A program made the translations under genes and the position numbers. From assembly GCF_013523125.1 (NCBI RefSeq), contig NZ_JAAMQJ010000013.1:40706-104705 (forward strand): a DNA stretch of 64,000 nt. The letters are read 5' to 3'. Position 1 is the first letter of the stretch. The number at the start of each line of letters is the position of its first letter. Positions 10,306 to 19,493 of this stretch are shown piece after piece. A model generated the notes under the pieces. The model did not search any database. It saw only the letters and a list, made by a program, of their open reading frames with translations, and was not told where the DNA came from. This stretch comes from Pseudomonas entomophila. GTDB lineage: Bacteria > Pseudomonadota > Gammaproteobacteria > Pseudomonadales > Pseudomonadaceae.

Positions 10306-11736
10306 ATGCCGGAAGTAACTGCCGTACCGTGCCTTTTTCTGCTGACGACCCTGGCACTGCTCATCCCTCGCGCCGCCTCGGCGGCCGACGACACGATAGA
10401 CCCTGCGTTGCTCGACCTGAGCCCGCAACGACTTCACCAGGCGCCGGCCAGCCGTGCCGCCGCCCCACCCAGCGTGCCGACCGGCGCCGTCGGCCCACGC
10501 CTGAGTCTTGACCAGGCCATCGGCCAGGCCATTGCCTGGCACCCGGACATCGCCCAGGCGGTGGCCGACCTCTACCAGCAAGGCGAAGGCATCAACGTCG
10601 CCGAAGCTGGCTACTATCCGCAGATCAGCGGGGGCATCCGTACCGGCATGGACACCGGGTACGGCGGCGACCGCAATACCCAGGCGCTGAACATCTCGCT
10701 CAAGCAGATGCTCTACGACTTCGGCAAGGTGGACAACACCGTCGAGTCGGCCAAGGCCCGTGCCGCCCGCGCCCAGGCGCAGATCCTGCTGGCCATCGAC
10801 CAGACCGGGCGCCAGACCGCCTACGCCTGGATCGAGGTGCAGCGTTATGCCCAGCTGATCGAGATCGCCCGCCAGCAGATCGACGGCGTCGGCAGTATCG
10901 TCGAGCTGGCCCGCCAGCGCAGCGAACTGGGCGCCAGCGCCCGGTCCGACTTCATCCAGGCGCAGTCGCGAGCCGACGGTGCCGTGGCCATGCTGCAAGA
11001 CTACAAGGCCCAGTACGCCCGCTGGCAGGCCGCCCTGGGCGCACTGATCGGCCGAACCACGGCCGTGGAGGTGACCGACGACTTCCCGTCGGGGCCGACC
11101 GCAGCCTGCGAGCGACCGCCGTCCGACACCAACCTGCTGCCTGCCGTGCTGGTGGCCCAGGCGCAACGCAGCGAAGCCCAGGCGGACCTGGCCCGGGCAC
11201 GGGCCGAGGCCTACCCGACGCTGTCGCTGGAGCCGAGCGTGAACCACTACCTGGACAGCAGCTACAACGACAACAACCCCGCCGTGGACCGCACCCAGGC
11301 CGGGATCTACCTAAGCCTGGAAGTACCGATCTACCAGGGCGGTGCGATCAGCGCCCGCAGTCGCGCGGCCGGCCATGCCCTGACCGCTGCCGACGCCGCC
11401 CAGGACACCGCCGTGCTGCAGGCCAGCCAGGGCCTGGCCGAGGCCCGCGTGCAGACCTCCAGCCTGGCCTACCGGCAGGCCGCCTTGCGCCAGCGCCAGG
11501 AGGGCATTCGCCAGGCGCGGGTGCTGTACGGCCAGCAGTACCTGGACCTGGGCACCCGCCCGCTGCTCGACCTGCTCAACGCCGAGCAGGAGATCCACCA
11601 GTCCCGATTCGAACTGGCCGGCACCCAGGCCGATCTGCGTCGCCTGCAGATCGATTGCCTGTACAACAGCGGTGGCTTTCGCCGCGCCTTCGGCCTTGAA
11701 GACCGCCTGGTACAGGGCGTGAGGATTCTGCCATGA
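10306..11736 (+). CDS. TolC-family outer membrane protein of a type I secretion system
   Basis: The 476-residue protein is the outer-membrane channel of the adhesin exporter. It opens with a signal peptide (hydrophobic residues about 8-24, ending RAASA before ADD). Two TolC/OEP-type halves follow, with long helical stretches rich in Ala, Gln and Arg. Phrases such as AEAGYYPQISGGIRTG and EVPIYQGGAISARSRAAGH are typical of this family. It lies 93 bases after the adhesin gene, and its stop overlaps the start of the ABC gene (ATGA), so the three transport genes form one operon. The start at 10306 gives a full signal peptide, though the nearest purine-rich stretch (aaggga) is further upstream than usual. 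In P. putida the equivalent genes beside lapF are called lapHIJ; I leave the letter open. Confidence 0.85.
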   Translation: MPEVTAVPCLFLLTTLALLIPRAASAADDTIDPALLDLSPQRLHQAPASRAAAPPSVPTGAVGPRLSLDQAIGQAIAWHPDIAQAVADLYQQGEGINVAEAGYYPQISGGIRTGMDTGYGGDRNTQALNISLKQMLYDFGKVDNTVESAKARAARAQAQILLAIDQTGRQTAYAWIEVQRYAQLIEIARQQIDGVGSIVELARQRSELGASARSDFIQAQSRADGAVAMLQDYKAQYARWQAALGALIGRTTAVEVTDDFPSGPTAACERPPSDTNLLPAVLVAQAQRSEAQADLARARAEAYPTLSLEPSVNHYLDSSYNDNNPAVDRTQAGIYLSLEVPIYQGGAISARSRAAGHALTAADAAQDTAVLQASQGLAEARVQTSSLAYRQAALRQRQEGIRQARVLYGQQYLDLGTRPLLDLLNAEQEIHQSRFELAGTQADLRRLQIDCLYNSGGFRRAFGLEDRLVQGVRILP

Positions 11737-13892
11737 ACGACGCTGTGATCATCGCCCCACCATCGGCCGGCCAGGCCACCGAACCGCCTGACGTGCAGCC
11801 CTGGATGCAGGCCATCCTGCTGGTGGCGCAGCATTACCGGCTGGACGTCTCCGAAGAAAGCGTGCGCATCGCCGGGCAGCGCACCGACCGTGTCCTGGAA
11901 GACGTGCTGCGGCAGATGGCCCGCCAGGCCGGCCTGACGGTCAAGTTCAGCGGGCGCCAGCGCCAGCCGCTGGGCCAATGGCGCACCCCGCTGGTGGTCG
12001 AGCTGGACGACGGCCAGGTCGGCGTGGTGCAGAGCGTCAGCGGCGACGAGCTGGGCATCGCCTTGAGCGGCGACCAGGGCCTGCAGCAGCGCATGCCCCT
12101 GGCCGATCTCGACCAGCGCGTGCGCCGCACGGTGATCCTGCGCCCGGCCCGGCCGCTGTCGGACGTGCGCACCGACGACTACGTGCAGCCGTTCGACGAG
12201 CACTGGTTCCGGCGCATCGTGCTGCGCGACCTACGGCCCTACGGCAATGTGATGGTCGCCTCGCTGGTGGCCAACCTGCTGGGGATGGCCGGCGTGCTGT
12301 TCTCGATGCAGGTCTACGACCGCGTGGTGCCGGCCGAGTCGCTGCCGACGCTGTACGTGCTGTTCGGCGGCGTGCTGCTGGCGGTGCTGTTCGACTTCAC
12401 CTTGCGCATCATGCGCCTGCGCATCACCGACCTGCTGGGCAAGCGCGCCGACCTGCGCATCTCCGACCTGGTCTATGGCCACGCCTTGCGCCTGCGCAAT
12501 TCGGTCAGGCCCAAGTCCACCGGTACCTTCATCTCGCAGCTGCGCGAACTCGAACAGGTCCGCGACCTGATCACCTCGAGCACCGCCACGGCCCTGGCCG
12601 ACCTGCCGTTCTTCTTCCTGTTCCTGTTCATTTTCTACCTGATCGGCGGGCCGCTGGTGGCCATTCCGGTGGTGGCGCTGGTGGTGATGCTGCTGCCGGG
12701 GCTGCTCTACCAGCGCAAGCTGGCGCGCCTGGCCAACGCCAACATGCGCGAATCGGCGCTGCGCAATGCCATGCTGGTGGAGAGCGTGCAAGGCATGGAC
12801 GACATCAAGGCGCTGCAGGCCGAGCAGCGCTTCCAGGAACAGTGGAACCACTACAACGCCGCCACCGCCGACACCGCGCTGCAACTGCGCGGCCTGACCA
12901 ATGGCCTGGTGACCTGGACCCAGACGGTGCAGAGCGCGGTGTTCGCCGTGGTCATCCTGTTCGGCGCGCCGATGGTAATCGCCGGCGACCTGACCACCGG
13001 CAGCCTGGTGGCGGCCTCGATGCTGGCCTCGCGCATGATGGCGCCGATGGCCCAGCTCAACCACGTGCTGACCCGCTGGCAGCAGGCCAAGGTGGCGCTC
13101 AAAGGTCTGAACAACCTGATGGAGCAGCCGGTCGATCACCCGGACGGCAGCAAGCGCGTGCACCTGACGGCCATTCAGGGGGACTTCCACCTCAAGCAGG
13201 CGGCGTTCCGCTACGCCGCCGATGGCCCGGCGGTGCTGGAAGTCGCCGACCTGCGCATTCGCCCCGGCGAGCACATCGCCGTGCTCGGGCGCAACGGCGC
13301 GGGCAAGTCGACCCTGTTGCAGGCCCTGGCCGGTGCCATGGACATCGCCACCGGCGAGGTCACCCTCGATGGCATCGCCCTGGCCCACCTGGACCCGGCC
13401 GACCTGCGCCGTGACGTCGGCCTGCTGCACCAGCAGGCGCGGCTGTTCCACGGCACCCTGCGCGATAACCTGGTGCTGGGTGCCGGTCGGGCCAGCGACC
13501 AGGAGATGCTTGCGGCGCTGGCGATCACCGGCGCGCTGGACTTCGTTCGGCGCCTGCCCAAGGGCCTGGATCACCTGGTGCTCGAAGGCGGCCTGGGCCT
13601 GTCCGGCGGCCAGCGCCAGAGCCTGCTGCTGTCGCGCCTGCTGCTGCGCCAGCCCCATGTGCTGCTGCTCGACGAGCCGACCGCATCGCTCGACGACGTC
13701 ACCGAACGCCGCCTGCTGGACGAACTCAAGCGCTGGTGCGACGGGCGCACGCTGGTGGTGGCCACGCACCGCCTCAGCGTGCTGCAGAAGGTCGACCGGA
13801 TCATCGTGGTCGACAACGGCCGGATCGTCATCGACGCGCCCAGGGACGTCGCCCTGGCGCGCCTGAAAAACCCTGAAGGAGCCCAGGCATGA
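11733..13892 (+). CDS. Type I secretion ABC transporter with C39-like domain
   Basis: The 719-residue inner-membrane exporter drives one-step secretion of the adhesin. Residues 1-140 form a peptidase-C39-like domain with no recognisable catalytic cysteine, so it is a docking domain rather than a protease. The membrane domain follows (hydrophobic segments around 170-215, 285-330, 395-440). The ATPase carries Walker A GRNGAGKST near 518, signature LSGGQ near 622, Walker B VLLLDEP near 642 and the switch region ATHR. It overlaps both neighbours by four bases. This architecture matches LapB/HlyB-type exporters of giant adhesins. Confidence 0.92.
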   Translation: MNDAVIIAPPSAGQATEPPDVQPWMQAILLVAQHYRLDVSEESVRIAGQRTDRVLEDVLRQMARQAGLTVKFSGRQRQPLGQWRTPLVVELDDGQVGVVQSVSGDELGIALSGDQGLQQRMPLADLDQRVRRTVILRPARPLSDVRTDDYVQPFDEHWFRRIVLRDLRPYGNVMVASLVANLLGMAGVLFSMQVYDRVVPAESLPTLYVLFGGVLLAVLFDFTLRIMRLRITDLLGKRADLRISDLVYGHALRLRNSVRPKSTGTFISQLRELEQVRDLITSSTATALADLPFFFLFLFIFYLIGGPLVAIPVVALVVMLLPGLLYQRKLARLANANMRESALRNAMLVESVQGMDDIKALQAEQRFQEQWNHYNAATADTALQLRGLTNGLVTWTQTVQSAVFAVVILFGAPMVIAGDLTTGSLVAASMLASRMMAPMAQLNHVLTRWQQAKVALKGLNNLMEQPVDHPDGSKRVHLTAIQGDFHLKQAAFRYAADGPAVLEVADLRIRPGEHIAVLGRNGAGKSTLLQALAGAMDIATGEVTLDGIALAHLDPADLRRDVGLLHQQARLFHGTLRDNLVLGAGRASDQEMLAALAITGALDFVRRLPKGLDHLVLEGGLGLSGGQRQSLLLSRLLLRQPHVLLLDEPTASLDDVTERRLLDELKRWCDGRTLVVATHRLSVLQKVDRIIVVDNGRIVIDAPRDVALARLKNPEGAQA

Positions 13893-15091
13893 GCCAGAAC
13901 GTCGCGCTTCACCCGCCGGCCGCGCCGGCGTCGTACCTGGACGGTAGCGACGACCGTGCGGTCTCGCGGGCCAACTGGGTGGTCTGGGTCTGCGCCTTGA
14001 TGCTCGCGGCCTTTCTGGTCTGGGCCGCGCTGTTCAGCGTGGTCGAGGTCTCCAGCGGCACCGGCAAGGTGGTGCCCAGCTCGCGCGAGCAGGTGATCAT
14101 GTCGCTCGAAGGCGGGATCATCACCGAGATGAACGTGCGTGAGGGCTCGCGGGTCGAGCGCGGCGACGTGCTCGCCCAGCTCGACCCGATCAAGACCCAG
14201 TCCAACGTCGGCGAGAGCGAGGCCAAATACCGCGCCGCGCTGGCCAGCGTCAGCCGGCTGCAGGCCGAGGTCACCGGCAAGCCGCTGACGTTCCCAGCGT
14301 CCCTGGAAGACTGGCCGGAGCTGACCCGTGACGAGACCGAGCTGTACAAGACCCGTCGCCGTGGCCTGCAGGAGACCCTGGCCGGGATCGAGCAGTCGCT
14401 CAAGCTGGTGCGCAGCGAGCTGGCCATCACCGAGAAGCTGGCCCAGGCCGGAGCCTCGAGCCGGGTCGAGGTGATCCGCCTGAACCGTCAGCGCTCGGAG
14501 CTGGAGCTCAAGGCCAGCGAAGCCCGCTCGGAGTACATGGTCCAGGCCCGCCAGGACCTGGCCAAGGCCAGCGCCGAGGCCGACTCGCTGGCCGAGGTGG
14601 TGCGCGGCCGGGCCGATTCGCTGTCGCGGCTGACCTTCCGCTCGCCGGTACGCGGCATCGTCAAGGGCATCGAGGTGACCACCATCGGCGGCGTGGTGCC
14701 GCCCAATGGGCAACTGATGCAGATCGTGCCGCAGGACGACAAGCTGCTGATCGAGGCGCGCATCAACCCGCGCGACATCGCCTTCATCCACCCGGACCAG
14801 ACGGCCAAGGTCAAGATCACCGCCTACGACTACTCGATCTACGGCAGCCTGGACGGCAAGGTGGTGACCATCTCGCCCGACACGATCCAGGACGAGGTCA
14901 AGCCGGAGATCTACTACTACCGGGTCTACATCCAGACCGAGTCCGACGTGCTGCGCAACAAGGCCGGCACGGCGTTCTCGATCGTGCCGGGCATGGTGGC
15001 CACGGTGGACATTCGCACCGGCGAGAAGACCGTGCTGGACTACCTGATCAAACCGCTCAACCGCGCGCGCGAAGCCTTGCGCGAGCGCTGA
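13889..15091 (+). CDS. HlyD-family membrane fusion protein of the adhesin exporter
   Basis: The 400-residue adaptor links the ABC transporter to the TolC-like channel. It has a short cytoplasmic N-terminus, one transmembrane helix (about residues 31-52, VVWVCALMLAAFLVWAALF), a biotinyl-lipoyl-like half (SLEGGIITEMNVREGSRVERGDVLA) and a long helical hairpin. A beta-barrel region follows, containing the HlyD-type stretch FRSPVRGIVKG and a C-terminal GMVATVDIRTGEKTVLDYLIKPL. The start overlaps the ABC gene by four bases (ATGA), with AAGGAG upstream. It is the last gene of the operon and runs tail-to-tail into the next gene. Confidence 0.93.
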   Translation: MSQNVALHPPAAPASYLDGSDDRAVSRANWVVWVCALMLAAFLVWAALFSVVEVSSGTGKVVPSSREQVIMSLEGGIITEMNVREGSRVERGDVLAQLDPIKTQSNVGESEAKYRAALASVSRLQAEVTGKPLTFPASLEDWPELTRDETELYKTRRRGLQETLAGIEQSLKLVRSELAITEKLAQAGASSRVEVIRLNRQRSELELKASEARSEYMVQARQDLAKASAEADSLAEVVRGRADSLSRLTFRSPVRGIVKGIEVTTIGGVVPPNGQLMQIVPQDDKLLIEARINPRDIAFIHPDQTAKVKITAYDYSIYGSLDGKVVTISPDTIQDEVKPEIYYYRVYIQTESDVLRNKAGTAFSIVPGMVATVDIRTGEKTVLDYLIKPLNRAREALRER

Positions 15092-15097
15092 CAGGCC

Positions 15098-15772
15098 TCA
15101 GTGCGCCGCCGCCACCGGCAAGCCGGCCGGTGCCGGCGCAGGCTTGATGCCGGCCTGCAGGTTGGCGAAGCGCTGCCATTCACGCTGGATCTGCGCATAG
15201 GGCAGGAAGATGCTGACCCGGTCACGTCCGGCCAGGTCAGGGCGCTTGATCTTGCTCAGCGCGCCCTTGTCGAGGTTGGCGACGTTGATGCCGACCACCG
15301 AGCCGTCGGTGGCGAACACTGGGCCACCGGACATGCCGACCACGGTGGGGCCATCATGGGTGGCGTACATCACGCCACCGTCCTTGGCATCCAGACGCAC
15401 CAGCGCCGGCAGCGCCTGGCCCTGCCCCTGCATCGGCAGGTAGAAGGCGTTGAAGCCCACCGCGGTGAGCGACTCACCCGGCTGATAACTGCGCCACAAC
15501 GGCAAGGCTTTCTTGGCCTTGTGACGGAAGAACTGCACGTCCCCTCGCCCCTGGAACTCGGACCCGCCCACGAACGGCAGGTGCTTGACGGTAACGGCAT
15601 AGTCCTCGTTCCACTGCACGGCGCTGCCCATCATCATCAATGGGACAGGGCCGCCGGAATGCACGACGAAGGCTTGGTCTTGAAGGGAGGGATCCTGATG
15701 TGAAGCGAGGGGCATTCCGTTGCACCCGCTGAGCAGCATGGTGGCTGCCAGGAGCGACTTGAGTGGGCGCAT
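15098..15772 (-). CDS. Trypsin-like serine protease-related lipoprotein
   Basis: The predicted 224-residue protein starts MRPLKSLLAATMLLSGC, a lipoprotein signal whose lipobox LLSGC puts the mature protein on the outer or inner membrane. GMSGGPVFATDGSVVGIN matches the catalytic-serine block of S1-type proteases. VTVKHLPF may hold the histidine, and the aspartate is less clear (GRGDVQFF is a candidate). I start at this Met because the longer frame only adds residues unlike a signal peptide; no strong ribosome site is visible for either start. It converges on the adhesin secretion operon, six bases away. Its substrate is unknown; processing of a surface protein is an inference from position only. 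Confidence 0.7.
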   Translation of the reverse strand: MRPLKSLLAATMLLSGCNGMPLASHQDPSLQDQAFVVHSGGPVPLMMMGSAVQWNEDYAVTVKHLPFVGGSEFQGRGDVQFFRHKAKKALPLWRSYQPGESLTAVGFNAFYLPMQGQGQALPALVRLDAKDGGVMYATHDGPTVVGMSGGPVFATDGSVVGINVANLDKGALSKIKRPDLAGRDRVSIFLPYAQIQREWQRFANLQAGIKPAPAPAGLPVAAAH

Positions 15773-15834
15773 GAAATCACGACGGTGGTGGGTGGATGGC
15801 GCGCAATACACCATGCCGGCACAGATGAAATCAA

Positions 15835-15995
15835 TGTGCCATCACTACCGCCGGTCGAATTTATATAAAAATTTAATTAAAATTAGGATCCAAATTCAAA
15901 AAAGCTATAGATAAAAATGTTAACTGATATTTCTTAGAATTATTTCAAGCACTTGGATCCAATAGCTCGACTCATATTGATCTTTTATATCGACG
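15835..15995. other. AT-rich intergenic island
   Basis: About 160 bp between two minus-strand genes is very AT-rich (runs such as atttatataaaaatttaattaaaatt), in sharp contrast to the GC-rich flanks. It contains GGATCC twice but no ORF of note. It lies upstream of the minus-strand lipoprotein gene, so it may be an UP-element-rich or silencer-bound promoter region. Confidence 0.5.
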
Positions 15996-15998
15996 CCA

Positions 15999-17270
15999 TT
16001 ACTCCATTTTCGCCCTCGCCTGGCCCAATCGGTATCCGGTCACCGCCCATACCGCAGCCAGCCCTGCACCGATCCACAACGCCAGCTGCGGATGCTCGCC
16101 CAGCAGATCGAGCCCCCGCTTGAGCCATCCGCTCACCGCGTCGCCACCGCGATAGACCACGGTGTCGATGAAGCTCTTGGCCTTGTACTTGTCCTCGGCC
16201 GGCAGCACGGTGAACAGCATTTCCCGGCCAGGCCGTACCAGCGCGTACTCACCGGCGCGGCGTGCCACCATCACCACCACGAACACGGCGAATACCGGTG
16301 CCAGGACCAGCCAGAGGAAGCCCACGGCCATGGCCAACGGCACCCCCACCAGCAATGCACCGACGCCCAGGCGCCTGGCCAGGCGACCGGTGAAGAACAC
16401 CTGCGTCAGGATCGCCAGGGCCTGCACGCCGGCATCGATCAGGCCGAACACCTGTGTCTGCCGGGCTCGGTCGGTGAAGGTTTCACTGACGATGCGCGCC
16501 TGCTCGACGTACAGGAACGTGCTGACACTGGCCAGCAGTACCACGAACAACGACAGGCCCAGCAGGTAGCGGGAGCGCGCTACTGCCAGGGCACCCGCCA
16601 AGGGATTGCCGCCCAAGGGCCGCGAGGGCGGATGCCTGACATCGTCGGGCAGTGGCTGCCGCGTGCGCCACCGGCGCAGGTAGCGCGCCGCCGCCACGCT
16701 GCCCAGCAGCATCAGCGCGGCCAGCACCAGCAGCCCGGCATGCCCGAGCGGGGCCACCAGCGCAGCGCCGAGCAAGGGGCCGCTGAGCCCGCCCAGACTG
16801 GCGCCGGCCGCCAGCAGGCCGAACAGGCGCTTGCCCTGTTCATTGGAGAACAGGTTGGCCAGCACGCTCCAGGCCAGCGAAATGCTCAGCAGGTTGAACA
16901 CCGACAGCCAGATGTAGAACGCCCGTGCGCTCCAGACGTTGTCAGGGTCGTGTGTGAGGATCGCAGCGAACAGCAACAGGTTGCTGGCGAAGAAGCCGTA
17001 GGCCCAGGGCAGGATGCGCTGACGCGGCACCCGCGAGGCCAGCCAGCCGAACAGCGGCAGGCACGCCAGGGTCACCACGAAAGTGCCGGTGAACAGCCAA
17101 TGCAGGTTGTCCACGCCCCCGGCCACGCCCATGGTTTCACGCACCGGGCGCAGCATGAAATAGCCAGTGAACAGCAGGTAGAACAAGGCCAGGCCGGCCG
17201 TCACGGCAGGCCCTTCACCCTCGCGCAGGTCAAGACCCCTGGCCAGGCGGTGTACCGATGCGCGGGCCAC
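15999..17270 (-). CDS. MFS-type carrier, NTP/NDP exchange-like
   Basis: This 423-residue membrane protein has about 12 hydrophobic helices. The N-terminal half contains ALFYLLFTGYFMLRPVRE and the helix-linking WLASRVPRQRILPW, features shared with proteins annotated in pseudomonads as NTP/NDP exchange-type transporters. The substrate cannot be read from the sequence, and it may simply be a solute carrier of the major facilitator superfamily. It starts one base after the stop of the upstream aldo/keto reductase on the same strand, so the two are probably co-transcribed. Confidence 0.75.
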   Translation of the reverse strand: MARASVHRLARGLDLREGEGPAVTAGLALFYLLFTGYFMLRPVRETMGVAGGVDNLHWLFTGTFVVTLACLPLFGWLASRVPRQRILPWAYGFFASNLLLFAAILTHDPDNVWSARAFYIWLSVFNLLSISLAWSVLANLFSNEQGKRLFGLLAAGASLGGLSGPLLGAALVAPLGHAGLLVLAALMLLGSVAAARYLRRWRTRQPLPDDVRHPPSRPLGGNPLAGALAVARSRYLLGLSLFVVLLASVSTFLYVEQARIVSETFTDRARQTQVFGLIDAGVQALAILTQVFFTGRLARRLGVGALLVGVPLAMAVGFLWLVLAPVFAVFVVVMVARRAGEYALVRPGREMLFTVLPAEDKYKAKSFIDTVVYRGGDAVSGWLKRGLDLLGEHPQLALWIGAGLAAVWAVTGYRLGQARAKME

Positions 17271-17271
17271 G

Positions 17272-18180
17272 TCAGGCGAACTGGGCGATGAGTGCGTTTC
17301 GCTGCTCGATGCTCAAGAGCGGACCACGGCCGGCCTCGAGCTGATCGCGTTGACGGTCCGGGCGGCCAGTGGCCGGAATCACGGCCGTCACCGCCGGATG
17401 GCTGATGGCGAACCTGAGAAACAGCTGCGCCCAGCTCGTTACCCCTACCTCGGCGGCCCAAGGCGGCAAGGGACGGTCCTTGACCTGGGCGAACAGACGG
17501 CCGTCGTCGAAGGCACGGTTGATCAACACGGCCACGCCCTTGTCCTGGGCCAGGGGCAGCAGCGTCTCGGCGGCCTGGGGGGCGTTGACGGCATAGTTGA
17601 TCTGGATGAAGTCCAGCGGCTCCTTGCGCAGGATGTCGATCATCTCGGCGTGGCCGCTGGCCAGGTAATGGGTGATGCCGACGTGGCGCGTCTTGCCCTG
17701 GGCCTTGAGTTCGCGGGCATAGGCCAACTGCGTGCGCCAGTCGCGCAGGTTGTGCACCTGCAGCAGGTCGACGCGATCGGTGCGCAGGTCACGCAGGCTG
17801 CGGGCCCATTGCCGCTCGGCAGCCTCGCGGCTGTCGGCGGCGATCTTGGTGGCCAGGAAGCACTTCGCGCGCCAGCCACCTTCCTCGAGCAGTTGCCCCA
17901 GGATGGCATCGGCGCCGTGGTAGTTGGGCGAAGTGTCGATGACCGAACCGCCGCCATCGAAGAAGATCTGCAGAGCCTGGGCGAGGCGTTCGTAGGCGGT
18001 CGCCCCGGCTTTGACCTCGAAACTGCCGGAGGTGCCGGCGCCGATCACCGGCAAGGCTTCGCCCGTACCGGGGATGGGGCGGGTGAGCAACGGTGTCGAC
18101 GGCGCGGCGCGCAGCCAGGGGCTCGCCGCGAACAGTGCCAGGGCGGCACCGGTGCGTAGGACTTCGCGACGTCCGTACAT
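17272..18180 (-). CDS. Aldo/keto reductase with Tat-like signal
   Basis: The 302-residue protein is an NAD(P)H-dependent reductase of the aldo/keto reductase fold. The catalytic tetrad is visible as Asp82, Tyr87 (DTSPNYHGAD), Lys112 (LATKI) and His143 (LLQVHN). The N-terminus (GRREVLRTGAALALFAASPWLRA) has twin arginines and a hydrophobic stretch, so export by the Tat pathway is likely, which is unusual for this enzyme class. VTAVIPATGRPDRQRDQLEAG near the end fits cofactor binding. It precedes the MFS gene by one base. The substrate is unknown. Confidence 0.85.
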   Translation of the reverse strand: MYGRREVLRTGAALALFAASPWLRAAPSTPLLTRPIPGTGEALPVIGAGTSGSFEVKAGATAYERLAQALQIFFDGGGSVIDTSPNYHGADAILGQLLEEGGWRAKCFLATKIAADSREAAERQWARSLRDLRTDRVDLLQVHNLRDWRTQLAYARELKAQGKTRHVGITHYLASGHAEMIDILRKEPLDFIQINYAVNAPQAAETLLPLAQDKGVAVLINRAFDDGRLFAQVKDRPLPPWAAEVGVTSWAQLFLRFAISHPAVTAVIPATGRPDRQRDQLEAGRGPLLSIEQRNALIAQFA

Positions 18181-18497
18181 GGGAGATTTCCTGTCATCCA
18201 GTGGAAATATTCAATCTAGCGGCTGGGGAAGAGAACGCTGGAGGAGAATGTTTCTGGATGTGAATAGTGCTGGCTAAGGCTGCGGAAGCTGATCGAGACG
18301 GGCGCTAAGGGTGAGCGCGCCGGTGTCTGAGCTGCCGCCCTCGCGGGCAAGCCCGCTCCCACAGGTACCGGTTTCAAGCAGATAGCGGCACAGTGGCACG
18401 CATCCTATCGGTACGTTCAGGCTGCATTGGTCCATGTGGGAGCGGGCTTGCCCGCGATAGGGCCGGTGCAGACCCTGCCGAACTCACAGCCCCACCC
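18181..18497. repeat. Intergenic stretch with an inverted REP pair (BIME)
   Basis: Two REP copies point at each other: 18341-18364 (tcgcgggcaagcccgctccc...) and 18435-18460 (tgtgggagcgggcttgcccg...). Each can fold into a GC hairpin. The stretch lies between pdxY (which ends toward it) and the promoter side of the reductase gene. No gene was found in it. Confidence 0.8.
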
Positions 18498-19370
18498 TTA
18501 CCCTACCCTCACCGCTTCACAGACGAACTCCGGCGCGACGATCTGCTCTTGGGCCGTGACCAGGGGCAGGTCACGTGACCCCTCGACCGTCGCCTGCACC
18601 AGGCCATACAGCGTCGAGGTCGTGCGCTCCAGCGCCTCAGCCAACGGCACCTGGTTCAGCAGGTGCGCCAGTACGGTGGCCGAGAACACATCGCCCATCC
18701 CATTGGGCAACGGGTGCAGTGCCAGACGTGGCGTATTCACCAGCCACGCGCCTTCGCCATTGATGGCCAGGGTGCCCAGACGGTCCAGCGGTATGTCGTC
18801 CGTGGCCAGGCTGGTGATCACCACGATGTCCGGCCCACGCCCCCGCAGCTGCTGCGCCACGCGCACCGCCTCGGCCACGCTGCCGAGCTTGCTGCCGGTC
18901 AGCAGCTCGAACTCGAACTGGTTGGGGGTGATGATGTTCGCGCAGGGCAAGGCCAGGTTGCGGAAGAAGTCCGGAATCGCTGCCTGCACGAAGATGCCAC
19001 GGCCCACGTCGCCGATGACCGGGTCGCACAGGTAGCGCACCTGTGGATTGTCGCGGCGCACCTCCTCCACCGTCTCCAGGATCACCTCGCCGATGGCCGC
19101 ATCGCCCACATAACCGGACAGCACCCCGGCCACCTGCGCCAGCACGCCCCGTTCGCGCAACCCCTGCAGCACATCACGCACATGCTCGGCGCCGAACACC
19201 TGGCCACGGTACTGCCCGTAGCCGGTGTGGTTGGAGAACTGCACGGTGTGGATCGGCAGCACCTCGAAGCCCAGGCGTTGCAAGGGGAACACGGCGGCAT
19301 CGTTGCCGACGTGGCCGAAGGCGACGTGCGATTGGATCGAAAGAACGTAGGATGGGCTGCGACCGCTCAT
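18498..19370 (-). CDS. pdxY: Pyridoxal kinase PdxY
   Basis: The 290-residue protein phosphorylates pyridoxal with ATP in the vitamin B6 salvage route. Family marks include SIQSHVAFGHVGNDAAVFPLQRLG at the start, HTVQFSNHTGYG, the GYVGD block, CDPVIGD and the C-terminal anion-hole/catalytic motif PNGMGDVFSA. The ribokinase-type aspartate sits in NGMGD. I place the start at MSGRSPSY, preceded by AAGG, because the 23 extra residues of the longer frame are not conserved-looking and the length then matches PdxY (about 290). It stands alone between intergenic regions. Confidence 0.93.
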   Translation of the reverse strand: MSGRSPSYVLSIQSHVAFGHVGNDAAVFPLQRLGFEVLPIHTVQFSNHTGYGQYRGQVFGAEHVRDVLQGLRERGVLAQVAGVLSGYVGDAAIGEVILETVEEVRRDNPQVRYLCDPVIGDVGRGIFVQAAIPDFFRNLALPCANIITPNQFEFELLTGSKLGSVAEAVRVAQQLRGRGPDIVVITSLATDDIPLDRLGTLAINGEGAWLVNTPRLALHPLPNGMGDVFSATVLAHLLNQVPLAEALERTTSTLYGLVQATVEGSRDLPLVTAQEQIVAPEFVCEAVRVG

Positions 19371-19493
19371 GGGAGTGCCTTCTGTCGAGTCGTGAAACCG
19401 CGCGGACCGGTCCGAGGCTGCGCGGCGTGCGAAACGCACACGTTACACCATCCAGGCCTGGGACGATGGTTCTGTCAGACAGGCCCGGTGCCC

